In this document: positions 14,630 through 23,941 of the stretch, piece by piece
Layout of the letters: each line of letters starts with the position of its first letter
How positions within the stretch are numbered: the stretch's first letter is position 1
NCBI GenBank assembly: GCA_036653595.1
Contig: JAVVTQ010000016.1
Location: 1-31,696 of the forward strand
Source of the DNA: JAVVTQ01 sp036653595
Lineage (GTDB): Bacteria > Bacillota > Clostridia > Oscillospirales > Ruminococcaceae
Reading direction: 5' to 3'
Length of the DNA: 31,696 nt
Program-made: the position numbers and the translations under genes
Notes under the pieces: model-generated
Told to the model about the DNA's origin: nothing
Database searches by the model: none
The model's input: only the letters and a program-made list of their open reading frames with translations

Positions 14630-17600
14630 CATTATTCCGTCTGACTTTGTACATCTTCATCTTCATACCGAGTACAGCCTGCTTGACGGAGCCTGCCGCA
14701 TAGATAGGCTCATGACACACATAAAGAGTCTGGGACAAACGGCTGTTGCCATAACGGACCACGGCGTCATGTTCGGCTGTGTTGATTTCTACAAGTCCGC
14801 GAAGAAGCATGGAATAAAACCTATAATCGGCTGTGAGGTATATGTGGCGCCGCGCACTCGTTTTGACAAGGTGCACAAGCTTGATTCCTCTCTTTTTCAT
14901 CTCGTATTGCTGTGCAAAAATGAAACTGGCTATAAAAATCTCATAAAGATGGTGAGCCTTTCAAATACGGAGGGCTTCTATGGGAAACCGCGTGTCGACA
15001 AAGAGCTTCTCGAAAAATACAGCGAGGGGCTGATTGCGCTCTCTGCATGTCTTGCGGGAGAAATTCCTCAAGCGCTGCTCTCTGACGACTATGATAAGGC
15101 TCGCTCAACAGCGCTTTACTATAAAAATTTGTTCGGAAAAGATAATTATTACATTGAGCTTCAAAATCATGGAATCGAGGAGCAAATTCGCATTTTGCCT
15201 AACCTTGTCAGGCTTGCGCGCGAGCTTGACATACCTCTTGTTGCGACAAATGACTGCCACTACATAGAACGCGCAGACAGCGAGATGCAGCATGTTCTGA
15301 TTTGCATTCAGACAAACCACACAGTGGATGATGAAAATGTGCTTGAATTCAAAACAAACAATTTTTATGTTCGATCCACCGAGGAGATGGCTCTAGCCTT
15401 TGCAGCTGTGCCCGACGCCATAAAAAACACCGCTAAGGTGGCGGAGCTTTGCAACTTTGACTTTGAATTCGGAGTGACAAAGCTGCCGTATTTTAAAACA
15501 CCGGACGGCTCTGACAACAAGGCTTTTTTTGAGAACTTATGCTGCGATGGACTTCTGCGCAGATATGGCAGCGACCCATCTGAGGAGATAAAAAAGAGGC
15601 TTGAATATGAAATGTCCGTCATTGAGAAAATGGGCTACACCGATTACTTTCTCATCGTCTGGGATTTTATCAATTTTGCGAAAAACAACGACATTCCCGT
15701 CGGCCCCGGAAGAGGCTCGGGAGCCGGCAGCCTCGCGTCCTATTGCATGGGAATAACGGGAATCGACCCAATAAAATACAATCTGCTGTTCGAGCGCTTT
15801 TTAAATCCGGAGCGCATCAGTATGCCTGACTTCGATATAGATTTCTGCTATGAAAAGCGACAGAGGGTTATCGACTATGTCGTGGAAAAATACACAGCGA
15901 GCCACGTCGCACAGATAATCACCTTTGGCACGATGGCGGCGAGAGCCGCAGTGCGCGACGTCGGAAGAGTGCTGGCAATTCCATACGGACAAGTGGATGC
16001 CGTCGCGAAGCTAATACCGCAAGCAGTGGGTATGACGCTCACACGCGCGCTTGAGTGCACCGGTGAACTCAAAGCAATGTACGACTCGGACCCCTCAATA
16101 AAGCGGCTGCTGGACCTTTCGCTCAAAGTCGAGGGAATGCCGCGCCATGCTTCCACTCACGCAGCAGGCGTTGTCATAACGCGCGATGAGGTGAGCGACT
16201 ATGTGCCGCTTTCGAAAAACGACGAGCAGACGGTAACTCAGTTTACGATGACGACACTAGAAGAGCTGGGGCTTCTCAAAATGGACTTTTTGGGGCTTCG
16301 CACGCTTACAGTGGTCAGCGATTGCGAGAAAAGCATAAAAACACGAATTCCCAATTTTTCTGTTGATGGAATTCTCTACGACGATGCAAAGACCTTTGAG
16401 ATGCTGTCCGCGGGGAACACAGTCGGTGTTTTTCAGTTTGAGTCTGCCGGGATGAAGCAGGTGCTGATGGGACTGCGCCCTATAAATGTCGAGGACTTGA
16501 TAGCCGTTATATCACTTTACAGGCCGGGGCCTATGGATTCCATACCCACATACATCGAAAACAGACACAATCCCAAAAAGCTGACATACAAGCATCCTCT
16601 TTTAAAGCCGATTCTCGAGGTGACAAATGGATGCATTGTCTATCAGGAGCAGGTCATGCAGATATTTCGCCAGCTCGCGGGCTTCAGCTATGGACAGGCC
16701 GATCTTGTGCGGCGCGCCATGTCGAAAAAAAAGCATGAGGTGATGGCACAGGAGGGTGAGATTTTCATATACGGCAGCACAGCGCCCGGAAAGGAATGCG
16801 AGGGCTGCCTAAAAAAGGGAATCAGCGAAAAGACGGCAAAGGAAATATACGCCGACATGGCAAGCTTTGCTTCCTACGCGTTCAACAAGTCACACGCCGC
16901 ATCGTATGCATACGTTGCATACCAGACTGCCTTTCTCAAATGCCATTATCCGACTGAGTTCATGGCGGCACTGTTGACCAGCGTGCTGGACAACACAGAC
17001 AAGGTGATAGAATATATTGCCGAATGCCAGAAGCAGGCAATAAATGTGCTGCCGCCAGACATTAACATCAGCGAAAATGGCTTTACCGTTGACCGCGACT
17101 CAATACGCTTCGGCCTTTTGGCGGTTAAGAATGTCGGCCGAAACCTGATAACCTCGATTATTTCCGAGCGCAAAAAAAACGGCGATTTTGTTTCGATTGT
17201 CGACTTCTGCGAGCGCATGTACTCGACAGAATTAAACAGGCGCGCATTGGAGAATCTTGTGCGCTGCGGTGCATTCGACAACTTTAATGCAACAAGAAGA
17301 AGTATGATATTGGGTATAGAGGGAATTCTCAAAGCCGTCGAGGAGGATAAGAAGAACAACCTTTCTGGACAGATAGACCTTTTCTCGTCAGGCGACGCAA
17401 AAGCTCACAGCCTGCCGGTTTTGCCGGACGCCGAGGAATTTGACATAAAAGATTTGCTTGCAATGGAAAAAGAGGCCGCCGGCATGTATCTGTCAGGCCA
17501 CCCTCTTCTTGAATATAAGAAGCTCAGCGAGGAAATATCGGACTATACGATTCGAGACTACACGGGAGACGACAGCCTGCGCTTTGACAACCGCGAGGCA

Positions 17601-18146
17601 TTGCTTTTGTGTGAAATAGCCGCGATAAAGCAAAAGGTGACAAAGAAAAACGAAACAATGGCCTTTGTGACAATTGAAGATATTTCAGGCACAATGGAAA
17701 TGCTTGTCTTTCCACAGTCACTTGAGCGATACGGACGCCTTCTCACGCTCAACGGCATTGTTGTCGTCAAGGGCAGGCTGTCTGTAAAAGAAGATGAAGC
17801 GGTCAAGATGATATGCTCCGAGGTGCTGACTGTCGACGAATACAAAGCGGATAAGGGCCGCGTTTCGCTAAAAAGTCATGGGTCCTCTGCCTATAAAGCA
17901 AAATCAGACAATCTACAGGGCGCCACATCTGTGTGGATTAAGTTTTTGACAGAGGATGATCCGAGACAAGAACAGATTTTTGCGCTGCTTCAAATCTTCG
18001 ATGGCAGCGTGCCCGTCAAGCTCTTCTTTTCGGAGTCGAAAAAAAGTGTTTTGACGCCGAGAAAGCTATGGGTGCAGCCCTCAAAGGCGCTCGAAACAGA
18101 GCTAGGAGAGATTGTCGGAGCCGAAAATGTTGTGTTTAGACTGTGA
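14622..18146 (+). CDS. dnaE: DNA polymerase III alpha subunit (DnaE1 type)
   Basis: Replicative family C polymerase, 1174 residues. It has an N-terminal PHP domain with VHLHLHTEYSLLDG, ITDHGVMFG, GCEVYV and NDCHYIERAD, whose metal ligands look intact. The polymerase core has GPGRGSGAGS, the catalytic aspartates D403 and D405 in PDFDIDF, and D555 in KMDFLGL. Helix-hairpin-helix and OB-fold regions (about 1000-1070, MAFVTIEDISGTMEMLVFP) follow. The layout is the E. coli-like DnaE1 arrangement; a separate PolC may exist elsewhere. AAGGAG (14609-14614) lies inside the whiA end, so the two genes are translationally coupled. No intein or frame break is seen. Confidence 0.97.
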   Translation: MSDIIPSDFVHLHLHTEYSLLDGACRIDRLMTHIKSLGQTAVAITDHGVMFGCVDFYKSAKKHGIKPIIGCEVYVAPRTRFDKVHKLDSSLFHLVLLCKNETGYKNLIKMVSLSNTEGFYGKPRVDKELLEKYSEGLIALSACLAGEIPQALLSDDYDKARSTALYYKNLFGKDNYYIELQNHGIEEQIRILPNLVRLARELDIPLVATNDCHYIERADSEMQHVLICIQTNHTVDDENVLEFKTNNFYVRSTEEMALAFAAVPDAIKNTAKVAELCNFDFEFGVTKLPYFKTPDGSDNKAFFENLCCDGLLRRYGSDPSEEIKKRLEYEMSVIEKMGYTDYFLIVWDFINFAKNNDIPVGPGRGSGAGSLASYCMGITGIDPIKYNLLFERFLNPERISMPDFDIDFCYEKRQRVIDYVVEKYTASHVAQIITFGTMAARAAVRDVGRVLAIPYGQVDAVAKLIPQAVGMTLTRALECTGELKAMYDSDPSIKRLLDLSLKVEGMPRHASTHAAGVVITRDEVSDYVPLSKNDEQTVTQFTMTTLEELGLLKMDFLGLRTLTVVSDCEKSIKTRIPNFSVDGILYDDAKTFEMLSAGNTVGVFQFESAGMKQVLMGLRPINVEDLIAVISLYRPGPMDSIPTYIENRHNPKKLTYKHPLLKPILEVTNGCIVYQEQVMQIFRQLAGFSYGQADLVRRAMSKKKHEVMAQEGEIFIYGSTAPGKECEGCLKKGISEKTAKEIYADMASFASYAFNKSHAASYAYVAYQTAFLKCHYPTEFMAALLTSVLDNTDKVIEYIAECQKQAINVLPPDINISENGFTVDRDSIRFGLLAVKNVGRNLITSIISERKKNGDFVSIVDFCERMYSTELNRRALENLVRCGAFDNFNATRRSMILGIEGILKAVEEDKKNNLSGQIDLFSSGDAKAHSLPVLPDAEEFDIKDLLAMEKEAAGMYLSGHPLLEYKKLSEEISDYTIRDYTGDDSLRFDNREALLLCEIAAIKQKVTKKNETMAFVTIEDISGTMEMLVFPQSLERYGRLLTLNGIVVVKGRLSVKEDEAVKMICSEVLTVDEYKADKGRVSLKSHGSSAYKAKSDNLQGATSVWIKFLTEDDPRQEQIFALLQIFDGSVPVKLFFSESKKSVLTPRKLWVQPSKALETELGEIVGAENVVFRL

Positions 18147-18151
18147 TTAAC

Positions 18152-18180
18152 TTGACGTTTAGGTGTTATCGTAATATTAT
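18152..18180 (+). promoter_or_regulatory. Sigma-A promoter of pfkA
   Basis: TTGACG (18152-18157), a 17-bp spacer and TATTAT (18175-18180) lie just after the dnaE stop. The predicted start near 18187 leaves a short leader with GGAGGT. It allows high glycolytic expression independent of dnaE. Confidence 0.7.
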
Positions 18181-18204
18181 TAATTGAGAATTCGGAGGTA
18201 TATT

Positions 18205-19179
18205 ATGTCACTAGAAATAAAAACCATTGGTGTGCTCACCAGCGGCGGCGATGCGCCGGGCATGAACGCCGCAATCCGCTCTGTTGTCAGGACTGCAATT
18301 TTTCAGGGCATGCGCGTCATGGGAATTCGCCGTGGCTTTAACGGTCTGATAAACGGTGATATGTTTGAAATGAATATCCGCAGTGTTTCCGAGATTATAC
18401 ACCGCGGAGGCACAACGCTGTACACGGCTCGCTGCCAGGAGTTTAAGACACGCGCCGGCATAGAGAGAGCAAAGCAGGTCTGCGTTGAAAATGGGATTGA
18501 CGGCGTCGTCTGCATTGGCGGCGACGGTACTTTCAGAGGTGCAAAGGATTTGTCCGAGGCCGGGATTCCATGCATATGCATTCCGGCAACCATCGACAAC
18601 GACATATCATGCAGCGACTACACAATAGGCTTTGACACCGCAATGAACACGGCCATGGAAATGGTCGATAAGCTGCGCGACACAACTCAGTCTCATGACA
18701 GATGCAGCGTTGTCGAGGTTATGGGAAGACATGCGGGATACATAGCTATAAACACAGCTATTGCCTGCGGTGCTTTGTCCACGATTGTTCCGGAAATAGA
18801 GTATGACCTTGACAGGGACATCATTGACAGAATGCTCTATACCCAAAGGACCGGCAAAAAGCATTTTATCATTATCGTCGCCGAGGGCTGCGGAAACTCA
18901 GCGGAAATTGCTGAATTTATACAATCCCGCACAGGTATCGAGACAAAGGCCACTATTCTCGGACACGTTCAGCGCGGCGGCACTCCGACACTGCGCGACA
19001 GGGTTATGGCCAGCAAGATGAGCTATCAGGCTGTCAAACTTTTTTCACAAGGTGTAGTCAACAGGATTGTTGCATTTAAGCACGGTCAGATTATGGACTT
19101 TGACATTCAAGAAGCGCTCGCCATGACAAAGACTCTTGACAAAGAGCTTTTGTCGATGACAAAGATGCTTAATATATAA
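18205..19179 (+). CDS. pfkA: ATP-dependent 6-phosphofructokinase
   Basis: Phosphorylates fructose-6-phosphate, the committed step of glycolysis. The 324-residue protein shows LTSGGDAPGMNAAIRSVVR near the N-terminus and GIRRGFNGL. The nucleotide motif GGDGTFRGA has glycine after GGD, which marks ATP rather than pyrophosphate use. Catalytic aspartates lie in ATIDND (near residue 131), with MGRHAGYIA and GHVQRGGTPTLRDR further on. The length matches bacterial PfkA. ATG 18205 is 5 nt from GGAGGT (18194-18199). It has its own promoter and is followed by a terminator, so it can be a single-gene unit at the end of the hprK-dnaE run. Confidence 0.98.
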   Translation: MSLEIKTIGVLTSGGDAPGMNAAIRSVVRTAIFQGMRVMGIRRGFNGLINGDMFEMNIRSVSEIIHRGGTTLYTARCQEFKTRAGIERAKQVCVENGIDGVVCIGGDGTFRGAKDLSEAGIPCICIPATIDNDISCSDYTIGFDTAMNTAMEMVDKLRDTTQSHDRCSVVEVMGRHAGYIAINTAIACGALSTIVPEIEYDLDRDIIDRMLYTQRTGKKHFIIIVAEGCGNSAEIAEFIQSRTGIETKATILGHVQRGGTPTLRDRVMASKMSYQAVKLFSQGVVNRIVAFKHGQIMDFDIQEALAMTKTLDKELLSMTKMLNI

Positions 19180-19208
19180 GCACATATAGCAGTTCTGAAA
19201 TAAATAAT

Positions 19209-19248
19209 AGCTTCGATTTTGAGCTTTGGCGCATTGTCGAAGCTTTTT
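19209..19248 (+). terminator. Intrinsic terminator after pfkA
   Basis: AGCTTCGA (19209-19216) pairs perfectly with TCGAAGCT (19237-19244) around a 20-nt loop. A run of T residues ends at 19248. It lies 30 nt past the pfkA stop. Confidence 0.75.
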
Positions 19249-19299
19249 CATGCACAAATTGACCGCTTTCGAATATAGTTAATAAGGCGGTGGTGGGGA

Positions 19300-19959
19300 A
19301 TGGTTTATGCACACAAAGAAAGAAAATACAAAGCTAAGCTCATTGCTTTAATTCTCATTGCTCTGATTGGATGGGTTTTATATTTCATGATGGAAAACAT
19401 GAAGCCGGTTGTCAAAACGATATGTGCCAGTCAGGCCAGAATCCTCAGCACCAGCGCGATGAACAGCGCTGTCGTGGCGGAGCTTTATGCTCTCGATGTC
19501 GAATACAGCAAACTCGTCGACATTATGCGGGACACCTCAGGCAATATCATCGCAATTGAGACAAATGCCGTTGAGGTAAACAAAATAAAGGCCATACTCA
19601 CGGATGCCGTCAATGAAAAGCTCAAAACAATACCCGATCAGAATGTCAGAATTCCGTTTGGAACGCTTACAGGAATTCAGTTTCTTTCGGGCAAGGGGCC
19701 TGCTATAAGGCTAAAAATGACGCCGTCTTCATATGTTGAGAGCGCACTGATAAACAAGTTTGACACCGCCGGTATCAACCAGACACGCCACCAAATCATG
19801 ATTGAGTTCAAAGTAACTATGACAGCGATTCTTGCGCCATACTCAACTTCGGTAAATGTGACGACAAATATCTGCATAGCGGAGACGGTCATAATCGGGA
19901 CGGTGCCCGAGATGTTTGCCGATTTGAGCGGTGACAGCCTAAGCGATGGCTTGCTGTAA
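19300..19959 (+). CDS. yunB: Sporulation protein YunB
   Basis: 219-residue YunB-family protein. In Bacillus yunB is a mother-cell (sigma-E) gene needed for efficient sporulation; its molecular role is unknown. One N-terminal membrane helix (about residues 13-32, LIALILIALIGWVLYFM) is followed by an extracytoplasmic domain. This carries the family pattern A-x-A-x-N-S-A-V (here SAMNSAVVAEL), IETNAVEVNKIK, PFGTLTGIQFLSGKGP and a closing TNICIAETVIIGTVP. The ribosome site is GGTGGGGA. No clear sigma-E promoter could be placed in the 50 bp between the pfkA terminator and the start. It is a stand-alone gene between two terminators. Confidence 0.92.
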   Translation: MVYAHKERKYKAKLIALILIALIGWVLYFMMENMKPVVKTICASQARILSTSAMNSAVVAELYALDVEYSKLVDIMRDTSGNIIAIETNAVEVNKIKAILTDAVNEKLKTIPDQNVRIPFGTLTGIQFLSGKGPAIRLKMTPSSYVESALINKFDTAGINQTRHQIMIEFKVTMTAILAPYSTSVNVTTNICIAETVIIGTVPEMFADLSGDSLSDGLL

Positions 19960-20004
19960 TCTTCGTGTTTTACTTATTTTTCGATAGAATTTGTAGTATA
20001 ATAA

Positions 20005-20039
20005 ACATCAGCCAACGTGAACTGATGTGTACTTTTTTT
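20005..20039 (+). terminator. Intrinsic terminator after yunB
   Basis: ACATCAG (20005-20011) pairs with CTGATGT (20022-20028) around a 10-nt loop. After 4 nt there are seven T residues (20033-20039). It sits 45 nt past yunB. A TATAAT at 19997-20002 lies just before it, so an attenuated ligA leader is an alternative reading. The remaining 86 bp to ligA show only a small inverted repeat (GCCTT-T-AAGGC, 20063-20073) and no confident promoter. Confidence 0.55.
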
Positions 20040-20125
20040 GTGCAGCTCAATTCATTTTAGCGCCTTTAAGGCTCGATAAGGATAATACCAAACATCATTT
20101 TGAAAAAAACCTACGAGGGTGGAAT

Positions 20126-22102
20126 ATGAACCGCGACGAAGCAAAAAAACGCATAGAAGAGCTTTCCTTGCTTATTGAGCACCATGCCAAGCTTTACTAT
20201 GAGCAGGATAATCCTGAAATAGATGACTGGGAATACGACAAACTTTTGCGTGAGCTGCAAGTTCTCGAGCAGGCGTATCCCGAGCTTAAAAAAACAGGCT
20301 CTCTCACTGAGAAAGTGGGGGGGACGGCGTCTGTGCAGTTTGACAAGGTACGGCACAGTATAAAAATGGAGAGCCTCTCAAACGTATTCACCTCGGAGGA
20401 GGTCAGGGCTTTTTGCGAGAAAATTTCAGATTTGACTGACAATCCCAATTATTGTGTAGAGCCAAAGATTGACGGTCTTTCAGTGTCACTCCTTTATGAA
20501 AACGGGCGCCTGACCGTTGCTTCAACGCGCGGCGACGGCGCAGTTGGCGAAGATATAACCGACAACATAAAAACCATAAGAGGTATTCCGCACACTCTCG
20601 CGGGGTCGCTGCCGCTGCTTGAGGTGCGCGGTGAGGTCTATATGCCGCATGACAGCTTTTTGGGCATTGTGGATGAGCAGGAATCGCTGGGGCAGACCCC
20701 GTTTAAAAATCCGCGCAACGCAGCGGCCGGCTCTCTGCGCCAAAAAGACCCCTCGGTGACGGCAAAGCGCGGCCTTTCTGCTTTTATATTCAATATTCAG
20801 CAGTGCAGCGAAATGCCAAAAACACATCACGACTGCCTTGATTTGCTCCGCGAACTTGGCTTTTGCGTCTCTCCGAGCTACAAGGTCTGCGAAACCCACG
20901 AGGAGATTATGCAAGAAATCAACAGAATCGGAGAGCTTCGCACGTCGCTGCCATTCGACATCGACGGTGCTGTCATAAAGCTCGATGATATCGCAAAGCG
21001 CGCACAGATTGGTTCCACAAATAAATATCCGCGCTGGGCAACTGCCTATAAATACCCGCCGGAGGTCAAGTCATCGAAACTGCTTGACGTCGAAGTCTCG
21101 GTCGGGAGAACAGGCGTCCTGACTCCGACCGCCGTTTTCGAGCCGGTTTTGCTGGGAGGGACAACTGTTTCGCGCGCGGCTCTCCACAACGAGGATTATA
21201 TAAATTCACTCGATCTTCGCATCGGAGATACTGTCGATGTGCGAAAGGCAGGGGAGATAATCCCGGAAATAATCAAGTCCTATAATCACCCGGAGGCATC
21301 CGCGACATTTGTCATGCCCGTCGTATGCCCATCATGCGGCGAGCGCACAATCAGGCTCATGGATGAATCGGCGCTTCGCTGTGTCAACCCCGAATGCCCA
21401 GAGCAGCGCAGGCGCAACCTGATACACTTTGTGTCAAAGGACGCGATGGATGTGGACGGCCTTGGCCCGGCGACGATAGACAGACTTATCGACGGCGGAT
21501 ATGTGAGCAATATTTCCGATATTTTCAGCATAACAAAAGACGAGCTGATGACCCTTGCAAAGATTAAGGAAAAGTCCGCCGGGAACATTTTGAGTGCGAT
21601 TGAGGCGTGTAAAGCAAGTTCACTTGACAGGGTGATTTTTAGTCTGGGAATCAGAAATGTAGGTCAAAAAGCAGCCACTTTGATTTGCGAGCATTTTGGA
21701 AATCTGCGCGATATAATGGCTGCAACCGCCGAGGATATTTCATCGATTGATGGCATCGGCCCGGTAATTGCACAAAGCGTGGAGGCATTTTTCTCAAAGG
21801 ACGGAACAAGAGATCTGATTGAAAAGCTGGTTGACCGGGGCATCAGCACCGAATTTAAAAAGAAAATTACGAGTGACCGCCTGGCACGACAGACGGTTGT
21901 TGTCACGGGAACCTTGAGCACGCTCACGCGCGACGAAGCCAACGCGCTCATTGAGAGCTTCGGGGGCAAGGCTGCGGGGTCTGTTTCGAAAAAAACAGAT
22001 ATGCTCGTTGCAGGAGAAAATGCAGGAAGCAAGCTGACAAAGGCATTGGAGCTGGGTGTCAGAGTTATTGACGAGCAGCAATTTCTAGAGCTGCTAAAAT
22101 AA
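20126..22102 (+). CDS. ligA: NAD-dependent DNA ligase
   Basis: Seals nicks in DNA using NAD+; essential for Okazaki fragment joining and repair. The 658-residue protein has an N-terminal Ia domain (YYEQDNPEIDDWEYDKLLREL), and the adenylated lysine is K114 in EPKIDG. Further features are the NTase motifs EVRGEVYMPH and FKNPRNAAAGSLRQ, an OB-fold (VGRTGVLTPTAVFEPV), and a four-cysteine zinc finger in CPSCGERT and LRCVNPECPEQ. A helix-hairpin-helix region and a C-terminal BRCT domain (about residues 585-658, VVTGTLSTLTRDEANALIE) complete it. The start ATG 20126 follows GAGGGTGG. The gene stands between two terminators. Confidence 0.98.
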   Translation: MNRDEAKKRIEELSLLIEHHAKLYYEQDNPEIDDWEYDKLLRELQVLEQAYPELKKTGSLTEKVGGTASVQFDKVRHSIKMESLSNVFTSEEVRAFCEKISDLTDNPNYCVEPKIDGLSVSLLYENGRLTVASTRGDGAVGEDITDNIKTIRGIPHTLAGSLPLLEVRGEVYMPHDSFLGIVDEQESLGQTPFKNPRNAAAGSLRQKDPSVTAKRGLSAFIFNIQQCSEMPKTHHDCLDLLRELGFCVSPSYKVCETHEEIMQEINRIGELRTSLPFDIDGAVIKLDDIAKRAQIGSTNKYPRWATAYKYPPEVKSSKLLDVEVSVGRTGVLTPTAVFEPVLLGGTTVSRAALHNEDYINSLDLRIGDTVDVRKAGEIIPEIIKSYNHPEASATFVMPVVCPSCGERTIRLMDESALRCVNPECPEQRRRNLIHFVSKDAMDVDGLGPATIDRLIDGGYVSNISDIFSITKDELMTLAKIKEKSAGNILSAIEACKASSLDRVIFSLGIRNVGQKAATLICEHFGNLRDIMAATAEDISSIDGIGPVIAQSVEAFFSKDGTRDLIEKLVDRGISTEFKKKITSDRLARQTVVVTGTLSTLTRDEANALIESFGGKAAGSVSKKTDMLVAGENAGSKLTKALELGVRVIDEQQFLELLK

Positions 22103-22200
22103 CAGCGCAATACTTATAAATGTGTGTGTGCGCACAGACGCCGAGCTTTGCTTGAATTGTTGAAGCTGAGCGCTGAAAAAATATAAAGCAACAGGATTTT

Positions 22201-22241
22201 AGAGAACACGCCGCGATTAATAATGCGGTGTGTTCTCTTTT
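22201..22241 (+). terminator. Strong intrinsic terminator after ligA
   Basis: A 14-bp stem (22201-22214 with 22225-22238, one G-U pair) has a 10-nt AT loop and is followed by a short T-run. It insulates ligA from the sporulation operon. Upstream at 22127-22136 is the palindrome TGTGCGCACA, of unknown meaning. Confidence 0.85.
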
Positions 22242-22266
22242 GCTGTTCTAAGCTTGTCTTTTTTGC

Positions 22267-22274
22267 AATACAAT
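22267..22274 (+). promoter_or_regulatory. Possible sigma-E -10 box of spoIIIA operon
   Basis: AATACAAT matches the sigma-E -10 consensus CATACAMT in 7 of 8 positions and lies 28 bp before the spoIIIAA start. The -35 region at 14-15 bp upstream (around TTCTAAG) is a poor match, so this is a candidate only. Sigma-E control of spoIIIA is established in Bacillus. Confidence 0.4.
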
Positions 22275-22301
22275 TTCTTAAGACATGAGGGAAGTGAAAA
22301 A

Positions 22302-23222
22302 ATGAAGGAATTCTATGAACTGGCAGCTCTTTTGCCCGGCCGAATTAAAGACACACTATGCTCTATCGATGAAAAATTTGCCGATACGGTTTCAGAGATA
22401 CGGCTGCGAACAGGAAAGCCGCCGGAGCTGAGGTCGTTTGGAAGAGCTTTTTTTCCAAACGAAAACGGCGAACTGCTCACAAGTGATAAGACGCTTTCTG
22501 CATTTGCAAAAAACGACATCGCACGCTGTGTCGCAAAGCTCTGCGAATACTCCTTGTTTCTTCGCGACGACACAATAACGGACGGCTACTTCACCGTGCG
22601 GGGAGGACATCGCGTCGGGGTGTGCGGTACATATTACAAGGGTGAGAGAAAATCAATAACCGATATAAGCTCGATGAATATAAGAATTGCGCGCGAGCAC
22701 ATAAATTGCAGTGACAGACTTTTTGAGATGCTTCGCGGCGACTGCTTTAGCTCGCTGCTTTTTGTAGGGCCGCCGGGAAGCGGCAAAACAACGCTGCTTC
22801 GCGATTGCATCAGAAGAATATCGGGAGCGCCAAACTACTATAAAACTTCTGTGATAGACGAGCGCGGGGAGCTTGCGGCAGTTTATGAAGGAGCACCTTC
22901 CTTTGACCTCGGAACCTCTTTCGATGTTCTCGACAAATATCCGCGCAAAAAGGGCTTTATGATTGCCGTTCGCTCGATGTCACCTCGGTTTATCGTGTGC
23001 GATGAAATTGGGGACAGGCACGATGCAAAAAGCTTGCAGCTCGCTGCGAAAAGCGGTGTAAAGGTCATTGCAAGTGCACACTCCGACAGCATCGAGAATC
23101 TTTTGGAAAACGACTTTCTTCGCAGTCTGACTGAAAACGGAGTCTTTGATTATATCGCGCTTTTGTCAGACGAAAGCGCACCGGGTCATATTGAGAAAAT
23201 TATCAATCTTCGGAGGAATTAA
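22302..23222 (+). CDS. spoIIIAA: Stage III sporulation ATPase SpoIIIAA
   Basis: Cytoplasmic (mother-cell) secretion-type ATPase thought to power assembly or transport by the SpoIIIA-SpoIIQ channel. The 306-residue protein has the N-terminal stretch VSEIRLRTGKPPEL and GYFTVRGGHRVGVCG. Walker A GPPGSGKTT begins at residue 156, with VIDERGEL after it. Walker B is IVCDEIGD (D234, E235), and ASAHSDSIENLL follows. The length matches the family. The ATG is preceded by GAGGG with a long spacing. It is the first gene of the complete eight-gene operon. Confidence 0.97.
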   Translation: MKEFYELAALLPGRIKDTLCSIDEKFADTVSEIRLRTGKPPELRSFGRAFFPNENGELLTSDKTLSAFAKNDIARCVAKLCEYSLFLRDDTITDGYFTVRGGHRVGVCGTYYKGERKSITDISSMNIRIAREHINCSDRLFEMLRGDCFSSLLFVGPPGSGKTTLLRDCIRRISGAPNYYKTSVIDERGELAAVYEGAPSFDLGTSFDVLDKYPRKKGFMIAVRSMSPRFIVCDEIGDRHDAKSLQLAAKSGVKVIASAHSDSIENLLENDFLRSLTENGVFDYIALLSDESAPGHIEKIINLRRN

Positions 23223-23225
23223 AAA

Positions 23226-23735
23226 ATGAGATATGCAGCAGCGCTGTTCGTGGTCATTTCGGGTTTTGTTCTGGGAAAAATGAAGCGTGAAAGCAGCGAG
23301 AGAACCGCGAGAATCACAGTAAAACTAGCAGAGCTATTAAACGAATTCATGGAAAATATAAGGTATTCCGGATGCTCTTATATCGCGCTGATTGAAAAGC
23401 TGAGTGTATCCGAGAGCTTCGCGGAGCTGGGGTTTCTTCGCAAATGTGCGGATATGCTTGAAAATGGTGAGGAGCTGTCCGTGTCTTTGAAAATGTGCTT
23501 TGACGAATGGGAGGGCTCGGGGTGTCTGGGCGGCAACGAAAAGAGCTTGACTATAGAGGCTTTTTCGGAAATCGGCCTCTTTTGTAAAAAGCAGGAGGAA
23601 AGCAGGCTTGTCGTTTGCAGGGACAAACTGTTTGAATGCGCCGCTGTCAGGCAAGAAGAGCTGAAAAAACACAAGGGACTGTATGAAAGCGTATACACAC
23701 TTGCGGGAATAGCGGCCGCGGTCGCTGTAATATAG
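23226..23735 (+). CDS. spoIIIAB: Stage III sporulation protein SpoIIIAB
   Basis: 169-residue inner-membrane protein related to the GspF/T2SF fold of type II secretion. An N-terminal hydrophobic segment (about 3-18) is followed by a cytoplasmic helical domain and a C-terminal hydrophobic segment (about 155-169, LAGIAAAVAVI). The family motif G-x-x-x-K near residue 15 (GKMKRESSERTARI) and the LLNEFMENIRYS region are visible. GGAGG (23212-23216) lies within the end of spoIIIAA, 3 bp before the start. The length is close to Bacillus SpoIIIAB. Confidence 0.93.
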   Translation: MRYAAALFVVISGFVLGKMKRESSERTARITVKLAELLNEFMENIRYSGCSYIALIEKLSVSESFAELGFLRKCADMLENGEELSVSLKMCFDEWEGSGCLGGNEKSLTIEAFSEIGLFCKKQEESRLVVCRDKLFECAAVRQEELKKHKGLYESVYTLAGIAAAVAVI

Positions 23736-23744
23736 GAGATAAAA

Positions 23745-23939
23745 ATGGATGTTGACTTCATATTCAGAATTGCCGCGATAGGCATAATAGTGGCCGTGCT
23801 CAACCTTGTGCTGACGCGTGCAGGACGCGAGGAACAAGCAATGTTGACTACTCTTGCGGGTCTTGTGGTCGTGCTTGCGATGGTCATCGCCAAGGTCAGT
23901 GAGCTGTTTAACGCTATTAAAAGCCTGTTTGGTCTTTAG
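23745..23939 (+). CDS. spoIIIAC: Stage III sporulation protein SpoIIIAC
   Basis: 64-residue protein of two membrane helices (about 5-23 and 35-55) joined by RAGREEQ. This matches the family pattern of a short loop around G-R-x-E. It is part of the SpoIIIA membrane complex. An AGGAG site overlaps the stop region of spoIIIAB, and the stop is 2 nt from spoIIIAD. Confidence 0.95.
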   Translation: MDVDFIFRIAAIGIIVAVLNLVLTRAGREEQAMLTTLAGLVVVLAMVIAKVSELFNAIKSLFGL

Positions 23940-23941
23940 CA

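Noticed and set aside
19236..19242. Spo0A-box-like TGTCGAA
   Set aside because: It is part of the stem of the pfkA terminator. A similar inverse copy near position 50 also lies beside a terminator, so both look coincidental.
22127..22136. Palindrome TGTGCGCACA after ligA
   Set aside because: A 10-bp alternating purine-pyrimidine palindrome within a TG repeat is easily produced by chance and lies before the real terminator, with no promoter nearby.
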